The notes: generated by a model not told the origin, from the letters alone. A DNA stretch of 64,000 nt from Diphasiastrum complanatum (GCA_029204225.1 CM055102.1:27811345-27875344), one strand, 5' to 3'; positions 24,296-37,901 are shown, counted from the first letter of the stretch. Numbers and translations are program-made.

Positions 24296-24945
24296 TGTGA
24301 AAGATTCAATCAGTTTCATCTCATTTTGCAATACTTCCATATTTGGCATATTGAGGCCAAAACTTGTTTTAGACTTAGAGGTTGACTTTTCAAAGTTCAT
24401 TAGTCTAAATTTCATTTGAATAAACACTTTTTGAAAGTGTGGAAAGTTAGAATTCGAGTTTGAGTAGATTCAATTCGAATAGTTGGGTACATTGAATCTA
24501 GACCCAAAATTAGTAGGGTTAGCATTTTGGTGGGAAAGCCAAGTGGCCAAATAGGATTTGGACCTGCTATAAAATGATGTATCTCATGGAGAGAGCAATC
24601 TTCTCTCTTCTCTATCTCATTTCATGCGTATACATGGTTCTCTTGGGTTCTACTATCCATTGGTGCACTATCTTGGTGATTACTTGCAATTCTATGTCTA
24701 TAATGATCTATATTTGCTATTTTTGGATCCACACGTGTGAAATACAGTAGCTTGCTGGTTTTGTATGGACAACAACAGTAATTTTTTTTATTTCATTCAA
24801 GTTTGATCAAGTTCTATTGGTGTTTGCATCTCATTTTCTGTGTAGATGCTGATTTTTCTACATTGGTGAGATTGGTAGTGTATTTCTCTTTCTAACCAAA
24901 GATCATTCAAGTAGATTGGATCTTAAGGATCTGAAATTTTTCACA
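24296..24945 (+). repeat. 5' LTR of copia B (650 bp)
   Basis: It begins TGTGAAA and ends TTTCACA, a perfect 7-bp terminal inverted repeat with canonical TG...CA, and is followed at once by a primer site. A TATA-like CTATAAAATG lies near 24572. The base run GTTAC just before it may be one half of the target duplication; the partner LTR is not in the window. Confidence 0.85.
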
Positions 24946-24957
24946 TGGTAACAGAGC
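24946..24957 (+). other. Primer binding site of copia B
   Basis: TGGTAACAGAGC differs by one base from the complement of the initiator tRNA-Met 3' end (TGGTATCAGAGC). It directly abuts the LTR. Confidence 0.85.
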
Positions 24958-25541
24958 TTGTGTTTCAGGTTAGGAAGGAGGAAATCAGATCTATCAATGA
25001 TTTGGTAAAGATATCAAGTCTAGAGCATGCTAGAGAGGATTCTACACCAAAATCGGATTTTTTGCTTTTGTAGATTGGATCTCTTTTAGATCAAAACACT
25101 AAAAAGGTCAATATACTTGATCAATTCTGATTTTTGAATTCACATACTGGATTTGGCTGATTTTTGGATCATTGGATCAGCCTAAGTGGTGGCTTATAGA
25201 TTGCATATCAAATTTTTAGCATTTGCATGTAGATTTGGAATAGTCAATTTTTTGTGATTTTGTCAAAACCCTAATTTTGATTGGATCTCTAGATAGTGAT
25301 GGTGCTGGAATTCATTTGAGTGTGTTTCAATCTTAGGAAGTGGCAAAAGTCATTAGATTGAGGATAGATCATAGGTTGATCAAGATTCCATGATTCTATG
25401 TGTTGATTCCATGATGTGCTAGAAGAGAATTTGCGAGATATTTTCAAATCTTGGTGATTTCTTTTGAAAGAATTTGTTGTTGTTCAAAGGAGTGCTTTGT
25501 GCATTTAAGCAAGTTGAAAGAGAAGATCAGGTCATTGCTAC

Positions 25542-26098
25542 ATGGCAACCTCAATTGGAGTCATGTTGGAAGCCAATGATAGGCTTACCTCAAGTAACTA
25601 TTCATTGTGGAAAGTGAAGATGGAGTCACTTCTTGAGATGAATGATGTTTTGGATATTGTTGTAGGTTTGGAGGAGAGACCAACAACACAACAAGATCAT
25701 TTGAGGTATGACAAGAGGGCCAAGAAGGCTCTACACATGATAAAGATGAATGTTACCAATGAACTTCTCAAGGAAGTTGGTAAGTGCACGTCATCTTTGG
25801 AAGCTTGGAATTCATTGAAGAAGCTTTATGAATCCAAGTCTACTTCTAGAGTGTTGACTCTAAGAAGGCAAATCTTTTCTTGTTTGCAAAAGAATGAAGA
25901 AAGTCCAAGTACTTTTGTTTTGAGAATGAAAGCATTGAATGATGAGTTAGCTCGCATAGATGAAAGCATTGAATGATGAGTTAGCTCGCATAGATGAAAG
26001 CATTAAGGGAGGAGAGCTTTTTCAAGTGATTCTTAATGGCTTGTTGGATGCTCATGCTAACATTGTTCAAAGTATTGCTATTCAAAAGACTTTTCCCC
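25542..26098 (+). pseudogene. Copia B gag polyprotein, N-terminal part
   Basis: The frame opens MATSIGVMLEANDRLTSSN about 600 bases after the primer site. It reads through SLWKVKMESLLEM, SLEAWNSLKKLYES and LRRQIFSCLQ, the pattern of plant copia gag (UBN2 family), which forms the virus-like capsid. At 25926-25993 a 34-bp unit is duplicated, shifting the frame and creating a stop at 25974-25976. The original frame resumes as GGELFQVILNGLLDAH and breaks off near 26098 before any zinc knuckle. The rest of the element is missing. Confidence 0.85.
25926..25993 (+). repeat. Perfect 34-bp tandem duplication in copia B gag
   Basis: The unit beginning ATGAAAGCATTGAATGATGA is repeated exactly (25926-25959, 25960-25993). 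As 34 is not a multiple of three, it breaks the gag frame. Confidence 0.95.
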
Positions 26099-26461
26099 TC
26101 AAAAAAACTTTCTCACTATTTGATCTCCAATGAGCCAAAATTACATACATAAAGTGGAGACTCATATACTACTTTTAGAGTTGGCCAAAATTAGAGTTTT
26201 CACCTACCCTAGGAAGGTGCAACCTCTTGAATGTGATTGGTCCACATGTATGGCATAGATTAAGAGGTGCACCACTTCTAGATCTCCTAGAATCTAGGCA
26301 TTGATTTTTGCATTGATTGTGGCTCTTCATGGAGCTCGAGTTCTAACAACAATATCTAAGCTTAATCAGGCCTAAAAGGCATGAAAGTATGTACATATGA
26401 GCTCCAACCTCATGATGACACCTAGCAAAAATAATAACTAGCTAGCTTTTATCACTTTTCA
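26099..26461 (-). repeat. 3' LTR of copia C (degenerate)
   Basis: On the minus strand it follows the polypurine-like ATGGAGGAG after the copia C stop. Positions 26285-26461 match 28688-28867 closely, as expected for two copies of one LTR. The far end, toward 26099, is uncertain. Confidence 0.6.
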
Positions 26462-26481
26462 AACTCCTCCATAAAAGAGGG

Positions 26482-26950
26482 CTAGTTATTTAACATAGAT
26501 CTAGAGATGACTCCAAGGGCTGATCTAAACTTGATAAATAAAACTTTAAGCAAAGATTTGGTAAGAAGATCATCAACACATGATGAAGTATCCACATGTT
26601 CCAAGATGATGTCCTTTGATTGAACCTTCTCCCTCACAAAAATGGTGTGCCACCTTAATATGCTTGCTCCTTGCATAGAAGATAGGATTTGAGACAAGGG
26701 ATTTTGCTAAAATATTATCACACATAATGGTGGGAGTGTCTTCAGATCTGAAGCATTTGAGCTCCACAATAAGTCTTTTGATCCAAAGGATGTCTTTGGT
26801 TGTAGTAGTAAGTGCCTTGTATCGGCTTCAGTGGAAGAGAGAAATATGGTGTCTTTCTTTTTCAAGAGCCATGAAATGACTCCCATCTCCAAGAAAGATA
26901 GCATAAGCACTTATTGATTTCCTATCCCGTGCATCCCTCTGCAAAAGGCT
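26482..26950 (-). pseudogene. Copia C: RNase H / pol C-terminus
   Basis: Minus-strand pieces in two frames read FLSSTEA, SNPIFYARSKHIKVAHHF and finally DDLLTKSLLK with GVISRSMLNN and a stop at 26482-26484. It is a close relative of the copia A C-terminus (SNPIFHARSKHIEICHHF, DLLTKPL, GVISKAMIE). At least two frameshifts are present. Everything upstream in pol is missing; the sequence changes near 26950 into a host-like gene fragment. Confidence 0.85.
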
Positions 26951-27004
26951 CATTCCGAAAAAAAAAAAAGATCGGATAACATATATAGAAGCTCTTAGAA
27001 AGGC

Positions 27005-28148
27005 AGGATAATGTATTTTAAAGTATCACCTGCCGGTCAATCTATCACGGAAGTTTTAGTTCAGCATGCTTATATTCACAATGAGCTCAACATTCATGAT
27101 CTGAATCCAAATGATAGAAGGAAATGCAATTGTAAGTTTTCAGATTCAATTTTTCTAGATTTAGCATTCTCTTTAAATTATATTTTTCATGAGATGTTTT
27201 TGATGGTTTTGCAGATTTGTATCCATCAAATTTTGTGGAATGGCAATCAGTTCAATCGATTGCATGAATAATCGATGTCATACATTCTGATTTTACAATA
27301 TAAAGGTCGTTCTCCAAAATCACTTTTAGAGTCAGGCGTTTTTTTTTATGATCACACCTATTTTTTTGATAGAAATGGTTTAGTTGGTAGATTAGAGCCA
27401 TCTCCTCTACCGGATTTTTCGAGTGAGGAATGGATTTCTCCTGATGCAGCAATTTTAGAAAGTTTTCGATCTAGGCTATATATTGATATTCAGAGTATAT
27501 TAAAATGTAGCACTGGATCAAAGAATAATAGATTAAGTTGTATCTACCTTTTACTATTTTTGTTGATTTTTTTTCCAAATGCAATGTTTGGAGAATGAAA
27601 ACAATGTTTATTTGTAAGGACTTGAGTGCTGATATAATCGTCGAGTTGTTGGATGATGGTTGGGATACAAAACAAAATCAGCAAGTTGAGTGCAGAGTAT
27701 GTTACTCATCCATGACATTTAGATATCACATCGAAAAACAAATGCTCACTTTGCTGCTGTATTATAGAAGATGGATTAAAGGCAAAAATGTTTGGAAGCC
27801 ACTTGATCAAGATTTTGGTATAAACCCTGAAGAGCAACTTCAGATAACAGTGAAAAAAAATGACAACATTCTTACAATGGTTGAGGTCGAGGAAAATTGG
27901 TGTCTCAATCACATTCAATCAGAACTAGACATGTGGCAATTCGATCTACCTCAATACTATCAATTTCGATTGAATGATGTAAAGGTACATTATGCCATAT
28001 GAAAATACTCCTTTTTTCTATTTCTAAGTGAATCAGTTTTATAAAATATATAACTAAAACAATTTCTCTTGTGTAGGTAAGGGTAAGGCATGAAGAGCAT
28101 ATAAAATGCAAAGACATTGGAACATCCATCGAAATTGAAGATCCATAG
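27005..28148 (+). pseudogene. Unrecognised plant gene fragment with introns, frame-broken
   Basis: Four pieces with GT-AG junctions can be traced: about 27005-27131 (MYFKVSPAGQSITEVLV), 27215 onward (LYPSNFVEWQSVQSI), a long central piece, and 28077-28148 (VRVRHEEHIKCKDIG, stop at 28146). Intron phases agree at 27131/27215 and 27984/28077. The frame is disturbed between 27264 and 27300 and by one missing base near 27597 (MFGE, then KTMFICKDLSADIIVELLDDGW). The protein is neither repetitive nor transposon-like and has a well-formed C-terminus (GKNVWKPLDQDFGINPEEQL, LNHIQSELDMWQFDLPQYY). I do not recognise the family. It lies between copia C LTR copies, so it may be a captured or interrupted host gene. 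Confidence 0.55.
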
Positions 28149-28687
28149 ATTATGAACTATAGAATTTTGTATTATGTAATACAATTTTTTGTATACATCA
28201 TTTTTGAAAATATATGAACCACTTTTTCTATGAGGCTCTTTCATTTCTATGATCTCCATTTTCATGGTGCAAAACACAATGTAACAGACGTCTACGACTC
28301 CTCAGTTTCTGATCAGACGATGGTTGTCTTTGACACCTGAGGAACTCGCGTTATCATACTGCTCTTCCATTAATTTCATAACTATACTTCACGTTAAATC
28401 TGATTTCAGTAGTACCACATACAAACCATCTCTAATCTCTTCGGTGGACTGTACTCTTGTTTCAGAGTATGAACTAATTTTTAAGATCCTGTTGGGCAAT
28501 TAGAACACTTAAAGCTGTGATTACATTTAGCATAAGCTGTCTATTAGACTGTTTTTGCACCTAGCAGCCGATCAGAACGAGAGAGTTATTCCGCAATATT
28601 CCTGCTCTCTTCTCCGTTCACGTTCTTCTGTCTCCCTTGCCCCATCACAATCCACTTTGTTTTAAAACAAGAGCATAAGAACACAAT
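28149..28687. other. Non-coding, probable 3' flank of the gene fragment
   Basis: AT-rich, with no frame or repeat recognised up to the LTR copy at 28688. Confidence 0.4.
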
Positions 28688-28867
28688 CTCCTAAAATCTA
28701 GGCATTGATGTTTGCATTAATTGTGACTTTTCATGGAAGTCGAGTTCTAACAACAATATCTAAGCTTAATCAAGCCTAATCAACATGAAAGTATGTACAT
28801 GTGAGGTCCAACCTCATGATGACATCTACCAACAATAATAACTAGCTAGCTTTTATCACTGTTCCCA
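28688..28867 (-). repeat. Second, partial copy of the copia C LTR
   Basis: It shares long words with 26285-26461, among them CGAGTTCTAACAACAATATC and ATAACTAGCTAGCTTTTATC, in the same orientation. On the minus strand it would open TGGGAACAGTG. Only about 180 bases, the outer part, remain. Confidence 0.7.
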
Positions 28868-29266
28868 TTTTTCACTCTCTCTTTTCTGATTTTCTGATTT
28901 TCAAGAGGATCTTGGCAATGTCTCACTACCTTCCCTTCTCTACTCACCAATCACAGGTAACAGATAATCAAGCAAATTCAATCAAAACACTACTATGTCA
29001 CAACCAAGATGCCTAAATGCATGATAACCATCATGCTCTCATCACAAGGATAGTAATAATATGAAAATAATGTTGATTGCTCTCTAACGATGGTGCCAAA
29101 ATGGTAGTTATTTTTCTAGATCCACTCAATAGCAAGGTAGTTTCTCATGTCCTATCACGTGGTAGTCATTCCCAATAAAGAAATGCCTATTTACAAGACC
29201 TTATGTAAGCTTCCAAATGAAATCCTGATCACTTCCAAGCATTAACCCTAATCAATCCACAAATCA

Positions 29267-30793
<1,527 letters not shown>

Positions 30794-30892
<99 letters not shown>

Positions 30893-30894
30893 AC
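30794..30894. repeat. Compound microsatellite (CT)n(CA)n
   Basis: About 75 bases of CT run straight into 26 bases of CA. Confidence 0.98.
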
Positions 30895-32248
30895 GAAAAT
30901 GCAACAATCACAAAATTGAACCACCATCAAAATAGCATAAAAACAAACCCTAACAAAATGAGAGAAGTAAGAGAAGGAAAAGCAAGACATCCAATTGCCA
31001 AAATGGTATTCCACCTTTTGATTGAGCCACTATTTATCAGTGGAATTTGGCCCTTCTAGCTATTGGCCAATTTCTACCTCCCTAGAAATTTAAAAATAGG
31101 TCGAACACTTTCTATTCATCTAACTTGACTTTTAGGCCTCTAATCATATTTGATTCTGCAATGGCCTTAAAAGCACTTATATTTCTAACTAAGAAATGAA
31201 ATAATGATGTGCTCATCAGGTTGGACTTAAACATGCAAGGTGCTAAAGCCCTTGCACTAATTCTCCTAACTATTATGGTCTACTTACAAGGTGGACCCTC
31301 CTACCAACGCCCAATAACCCCCAACACTCTTACCAACTACTCAATAGACAAGTAATACTCTTAGCATACAAAATGGTAACTTGCACAAGTGCAAGTACAT
31401 TCTACATCTTCAAATTATATGGCATCAATACTTAGATCATCGTATTGAACTTTTGGCCATACCACATCCATCTTTAAGTTTTAGAAAATTTTAACATGTA
31501 TTCCTTAGGCAAGGATGCCCCCTCCACCATGTGAATAATCGACTAGTAGTTTTGATCCAATTTTTCCTTTTGCAATGATCAAGTTGATGTCTCCATCTTC
31601 TTTGCATGGTTCACACACCATGTCTAAATCGCATGTTATCTTGGGCTTACCTTTCACTCCACTCACCTCGACTACTACTACATTTCCAACGATGCTTCTT
31701 GGATCTACATCCAAGACACATGGAATATCACCGTTCTATTTTATCATTTACTTGTCATCATCAAATGCTCCATGTCCTCTGCTCCTAGACCAAAAAAAAC
31801 AAACGTCTACATTATATGAATAGCTCCTTGCTTGTTTTAAGGAAAAGTACTTTGATCTTGTCTCTACAACCCTTACTCCATTGCAAGAAAAGATTACTTC
31901 AAGCCTAGATGTATTTAGCCAAGCGAGTTGCTCTTCCAAGGCTTCATCCACCGCTCTTAGAGTCTTCACCAAGGATACCTTGAAAGAATTTTAAAATGTG
32001 TTTCTCAATACTGTCTATTTCACAACCCAAAATTTCTTTGCATTGAAAGCCTTCTATGCAATCTAGCCAACCTCATACGCAAAGTAATTTTGCTCATACA
32101 TAACAATCGGCCATTTGGCCTAGCTACATTCCATGTCTATCAATTGAATCGAGTCATGTTGAAATGCTTGATTTGGTTGGCTCTCGTTTCACAAGCCTCT
32201 CCACTACAACCCCCAAGCCAAAACCACCTTTCCATCGCCCTCCCTTCA
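30895..32248. other. Non-coding, no feature recognised
   Basis: Short frames on both strands overlap one another at 31505-31823; none shows a domain. Confidence 0.45.
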
Positions 32249-32437
32249 GGCTCAACTGGTTAGCTTGGCATCCAAAGTTTCTTTGGTCCCAGGTTCGAGC
32301 CTCCCCTTGGAAACCAAGAAGCATTATTGAGGAGCTGTCCAACGGGGTTGGCTCAGTTGGTTAGCTTGACATCCAAAGTTTCTTTGGTCTCAGGTTCGAG
32401 CCTCCCCTTGGAAACCAAGAAGCATTATTGAGGAGCT
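32249..32437 (+). repeat. SINE-like repeat dimer, copies 3 and 4
   Basis: Two copies lie head to tail about 101 bases apart (CTCAACTGGTTAG at 32251, CTCAGTTGGTTAG at 32352). Each has a B box GGTTCGAGCCTCC and ends AAGCATTATTGAGGAGCT. The first copy lacks part of its 5' end; the second has the full A box TGGCTCAGTTGG. Confidence 0.75.
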
Positions 32438-33899
32438 AGAAAAACTTCACAACCAATAAACCCACACCAATAACAGAATCATCCCTAGATTCCTTCCTAC
32501 CAACTCAACTACTTCAAAATTGGGGGACATTCTTAATACCATAATAATGCTTCCTGCCATAACACCATCACAAAGGGACTAATACAACTCCCAAAAACTC
32601 CTCACCAACCACTCATTATCGACTACCGACCTTTGACCATGGTCAACACCCTCTAAAAGATTATAGCAAAAAACTTGATAAATAGACTAGCTCCTCATAG
32701 GTTTTCAACTCCAACAACCAAATTGAATTTGTCAAAGTATAAAGCATGTATTTGATACTATTCAAATGTTACTCCCCTCAAATTTTCTCCCTTAAAATTG
32801 TACTCAATGTAGAGTGTCATAAAGCCTTTGAGTACTTTTAATTGAACCACTTGGAAACAAATCGATGTCTAGGAATTCCTTAATTTTGAAACAAATCAAT
32901 CATCGACCTTCATGACGTTTCCATTTATGAGCCATTTCCTATACATTGTAGTGTCCTTTGTAGGTGCCACCTCACTTGCTCCCTCGCACTTATTTGTAAT
33001 AGCCATAAAACCCTTCCTTTCTTCCCTTCTCTCCATTCACAATCATGGTCTAGCCTCATGCTCTCGGCAGACCTTTTATTGACAATGTTACCACGTTCTC
33101 AAGACTTGAGCACAAAATTATCTAATAGCATTTTCGAGGATTTGGGCTAGGGCTCTTCGTCTCTCATTGATCTCTATCATTGAGTCGAGACAAAATTGGG
33201 ATACATTATCTCACAAAGCACCCCATACAACTTTTGGCAATGCATACTATGTGCATTGAGCATCATAAATTTCTATGAACCTCACAAAATACTTCTATCC
33301 TTGAGATGTGTTCTTAACAAAAATTACGATGATGGTCTAAAGAAGACATTAAATGGTCAAAACTGTATACAAGTCTTGGCCTAATCAAAGTAGTTTGGAA
33401 CACTTTAGGAGTGTGCACACTACTAAATAATGCTTTCCCCGCTTTGTAGTAAGTATACAAAATTCATGATGCTCAACTTCCTGACACAAAATTAGGCACA
33501 CAACATTTTTTGCAAAACATAATTAGTATTTATTTTCACTCCTGATATAAGGTGACAAAATGCACTCACAATTTCAATATTGCCTATTAGGTTAATTCTG
33601 AATAGTAACGTAGACCTTCCAAAAAACATTATTTATGATTTTGAACAAATATATAATCCGACGTTTTTTAAAATGACAGCATTTATAGTCCTTTCATTTA
33701 GGCATGCTGTTTAAGGTGGCCCACTATCGATTGTCATAAAGGAGATATGCTTTGAGACATTTTCTTTCAACTATAGTAAGATGTGTACACCATGTCTGGT
33801 TCCATAACCATATAACCAGCCAAACTTTCAGTAAAAGGGCCCATTCAATGAAAAATGAACACCCTGCTTTGAAGTACTCTTCAGCAGATAGAGTCAAAG
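32438..33899. other. Non-coding, no feature recognised
   Basis: AT-rich, no supported frame on either strand. Confidence 0.45.
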
Positions 33900-34828
33900 C
33901 ATAATTGCATTGTGTTTCTAGAAATGCGGTCAAAAACACGTTTCTATTTTGGGGCAGCATTTCTCATAAACTTTTTTCTTATGGGCAATATGGGTATCAA
34001 ATTAAAGATTTAATTAAGGGCCGTAGATTTATGTAGGTTGCCGAATAAAAATTCAGAATGGCTTGTCAGATATCTTTTATGTCAATTCATTTAGAGCTAC
34101 TATTGGGTCCAATGAGGCCTATGATGCCAAATGGCTTAAACTTCCAGTGTACTCTCATTCCTGCTAGTTACCATTCTCATGTTCAGCTACCAACACAACA
34201 GACCTCGACATCAAGTTCAAAATTTAGCTCATTGGAAGCTAGACCTAATGACAAGACCATAAGGGAGAATCCCATTGATGTGATTGCTCATCAACCTTTG
34301 CTGCAGGATCATCATTGAACACTTATTGTGGCTATTCAATCACAAGTTGTCATGACTCAATCAAAATGTTGACAACAATGATTATGTTAAATACGGAAGA
34401 GTTAGGATGTCTAGTAATGGTTTATTGGCTTCTTCAGTTGTTTTGACAATTAGGGCCTTATTTAGCTGCATTTGGAACCTCAAAAATATGTTAATCAATT
34501 AAATCCCAGCTCAACCACTGTCACAACATCTAGGATCCAACCGCATTTTTACAAAGGAGACCTTAAGTCGTGGGTGCCCCAACTCTCATGAGAGGCTGGA
34601 AACTTTAATTGGAAACTATGAATACCATTGATGGGTCCTCGTTTGGAAGCTTTTACTAATAGACATATGAGTTTCTTTGAGGGAGAACTAAGAATGGCAC
34701 AATTTAGTATATAACCTGCAAAGCAAAGCAGTATCATGAATATCTGTTTTTTTTTTCCGACGATTCTGGATCCAGAAACACATTTCTAAAAACGTTTTTC
34801 CCCAGAAACGTGTTTCTGTGCAACTATG
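33900..34828. mobile_element. Non-autonomous hAT-like element (929 bp)
   Basis: The left end is CATAATTGCATT. The right end, read on the minus strand, is CATAGTTGCACA: 9 of the first 10 bases match. The flanks are AGTCAAAG (33892-33899) and AGTCAAAT (34829-34836), 7 of 8 identical, fitting the 8-bp target duplication of hAT transposons. Both subterminal regions are rich in AACACGTTTCT and AGAAACGTGTTTCTG words in both orientations, as expected for transposase binding arrays. The interior frames (for example 34058-34318) show no transposase domain. This is the best-supported member of the CATAGTTGCA set in the window. Confidence 0.75.
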
Positions 34829-36599
34829 AGTCAAATATATTGCAATTACCACTTGCAGGGACCTTTCAGGGCAAGAGACCTTTTAGGACAGGTTAGAAGC
34901 ATTGTGTTTGCATCTAAAAGGAAAAAAAAACCTAGTAGATATTCCTTGAAATCGAAGCCATCAAAAAAGTATGTCAATGTTAATGATTCTCGATCCAGCT
35001 TAGATAACACTGCAAGATTCACCAATTGATCCAACACGTCACCGGAATGGAGGAGCTACTTTTGATGAGAATACTTCAGAACAAAAAAAATTGAGGATGC
35101 TTCAGTGTCATAATCATAAAAATTTTGGTCAGTGTTCCCTGATGCAATTGTTCTTTAGCTGAAGGATGTTGAAAATAACAAGCTATCATACAGAGAGCTT
35201 CATGCTACAGGTCATGGGTCAACAAGTAACCTTTCAAGGTTATTTAAGCAATGAAAGCCTCAACAAAAGGTACTCAGGAGCAGAATCTATCATTTTAGGA
35301 TATCCATGTAGTGCATTTGTTTGATTTCGCAATCCCACAAGACCCAAAGCCATTTTACCAACTTTTGCAGGAAGCATGGCAGTGTCCATAGTGCAGCCAC
35401 TGGAAAACAAAACAAGAAAATTATATTGCACACAACATGCTCTACAGTTGGATACAAGGTGCCAGCATTTCAGAGTAGATATCAAAGCCAAGTTCGGTTA
35501 CCAAAGCATTGCCTGTTGTCTAAGCGTTATATACTAAGAGTTGAATAGCAAATTGAGAACTACAAGCAGACTTGGATTCCAAAGGACATCATATGCAGAG
35601 AAGCTATGAAAATGTACCTCATTATAAGGTAATCCTGAAATACTTATATCAAAAGCTCATTGGAAAGTGTAACACCAAATCTCAACGAATGAGAAATTTC
35701 GGCCTGCATATGGAAAGAATCTACTTGTCAAAACAACGCCTACCAATTGTCATGAAAATCCAGGAATAGAAAGAGCTGAGTGATAATACAAGCATAATAG
35801 AAGCCTCAAAATAAAATCTGGATCTACTGCAGAATAACCTCCCAACAAGCAAGGAGTGCAGGTACAATTTCTCTTTTCTACCAAAGCAATATATGCTCTA
35901 TTCCTGTTTAAATCCTATAAACACATGTGACAAATTATGAAGTTGCAAACTGATTGTTGAATATGGACTATGACACATTACACGAGTGCATAAAAATTAT
36001 GCTCCGTCAATACTGAATCACAAATGAACAAAAAGATTTTCAAAAAGCCAGAGATACAATCACTTTGTGAAAAATATGAACTACATTGTGAATATCGCAT
36101 GAAACCTTCACATTGAGGCATAATGATATACTAGTAAATAGGCAAACTCCTCATAAAAGTATTGTACTCTACGGAATTTCTTGTCACAATGTTTTATAAA
36201 TCACAATTTTTTTATGCTCGTTCTAACTACAATCTTAAACAACCAAATAACGTGAGGATCTTAATAAAAATTTACTCATTCGGAATTTGAAGGATACAAA
36301 GCTCTTCGATCCATTCAAATCTTGAAGTAGATTTCATAAGAGATAAAAAACGATAGAAAAGTGAAAGAAGGGAAAAGCAGATGCCCTACCAAGATAAAAG
36401 ACTAGGCATCGACAACAGAAACAGAGCATCTCCACCTTAACATTATAAATTTATCAGCTGAAAGTTTTGCACTGCGCAAAGATTCTCCCATCAGGAGAAC
36501 AGAAGTTTACATTCTTTGAGAGTTTAGTGATTAAATATTTTTCCAAATTCATTTGTTGCAATAGGATCAGTTGCTTCAACTACCTTTCATCCACCTTAG
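34829..36599. other. Non-coding, no feature recognised
   Basis: Short frames only. A basic stretch at about 34910-35029 (KRKKKPSRYSLKSKPSKK) has no identified family. Confidence 0.4.
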
Positions 36600-36925
36600 C
36601 TCTCAGGAGTGGTGAGGGTGAGACAAAGGCAGAGGTTGGCACATCTTCTACACATGCAAGTGTAGCCGGCCCCTCTACTAAAAGGGGCGGCATGGGTTAT
36701 GGTAGGAGTAGAGATTATTATGTAAATTCATTTCAGAGTCCAAACAAAAATAAGGCTGATGTGGCTAATAAGAGAATGTTCTACCTTTGGGATCTCCCCT
36801 TCCATCTAGCAAAATCTCCTACTTAGAGGGATATGGTAGAGAGTCTTGCTTCTATACAAGCCACCTATTGTGGACCTAGCATGGAGTCCTTAAGTGTCAC
36901 CCTATGTGGGCACCATCTTTTTGAA
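36600..36925 (+). pseudogene. hAT transposase relic (DUF659-type segment)
   Basis: The frame reads a low-complexity Ser/Thr stretch, then RMFYLWDLPFHLAKSPT, a TAG at 36823-36825, then RDMVESLASIQATYCGPSME in the same frame. The spacing of 'L/W...LPF..A.SP', 'M...A' and 'GPS...L' matches the start of the DUF659 region of plant hAT-like transposases. No BED finger, catalytic core or hATC dimerisation domain is present. It is a short dead fragment. Confidence 0.6.
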
Positions 36926-37901
36926 AGCCATTGACACATTGGCACCTGGCACCGTTTTTTTAGGTGAGTACATGAAATGTGTTGAATTTCAATGCTCAAT
37001 GCTCGTTACTACTTAAATGTTTAATCATTTTGATGCTCATTGCTCAAGAGTCAATGCTCATTAGAGTTTCAAACATTTAACATTTGTTGCTCATTGCTTT
37101 AAACTTCGAGGTTGGCTTTGAATCAGAGTAACAAACTACGGTGCAAATTTGGGTTCAGGGTTTAGCATATACAAATTTTGCTTTGCTGCATTGTTTAAAC
37201 TCTGTGGGACGAGGCAAGGTCGATCGTTGTTGGGTTACAGCCACTGCACACTGGGCTCACAAATAGAGACAGGTCCACCATGGGCCTTCTCTATAGTTCA
37301 TGGATAGGTTGGTGAGCACTTTGATCATTACACAAAGCTCAGTTTTGTGAGTATATCTTCCTGAATCTTCAAATATCGATGTCTTGCCATTTGAAATCCT
37401 ATCTCAATTCTACCTTCTTTCATTTGCCAACTTCTTGTTGCGAATAAACCAAACAAGATCCTTTATTGGAAAATTTACGTGCCCTTTGAGAACTAAATAT
37501 AATAGGCTTTCATTCGAAATTATCAACACTACAAATTCACAGGCTAATATCTTGGTATTGCATCAGAAATAGCATAAAAAATGTGATATTAGCTAGAATC
37601 AGAACATCCTCAAAAACTCGAACAGACCACAGTCTTAAGAGCTAAATAGAACATGATTTCATTCAACATTATTAACAATAAGAATCCACTGGCTCATTCT
37701 TGTTGATGTATCAGAAATGAGGTCAATACACATTTGGAAAGTGCTCAATTAGAAGTTTTCCTTTTGCAGATTTTATTTTGGTTTCATTGCTTAGCAGTGC
37801 CCAATTTCTGAAGGCAAAACCTTTGAACCACTAGAGATTTAGCAAAAACATCATCAAACTCATCCTCACAAGAAACTCATCCAGACCACGGCAAGTTAGT
37901 A
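36926..37901. other. Non-coding; TGCTCATTGCTCA word array at 36985-37110
   Basis: The phrases AATGCTCAATGCTC, GATGCTCATTGCTC, CAATGCTCATT and GTTGCTCATTGCT recur within about 125 bases downstream of the hAT relic. This is comparable to the subterminal arrays elsewhere. The rest is featureless. Confidence 0.5.
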
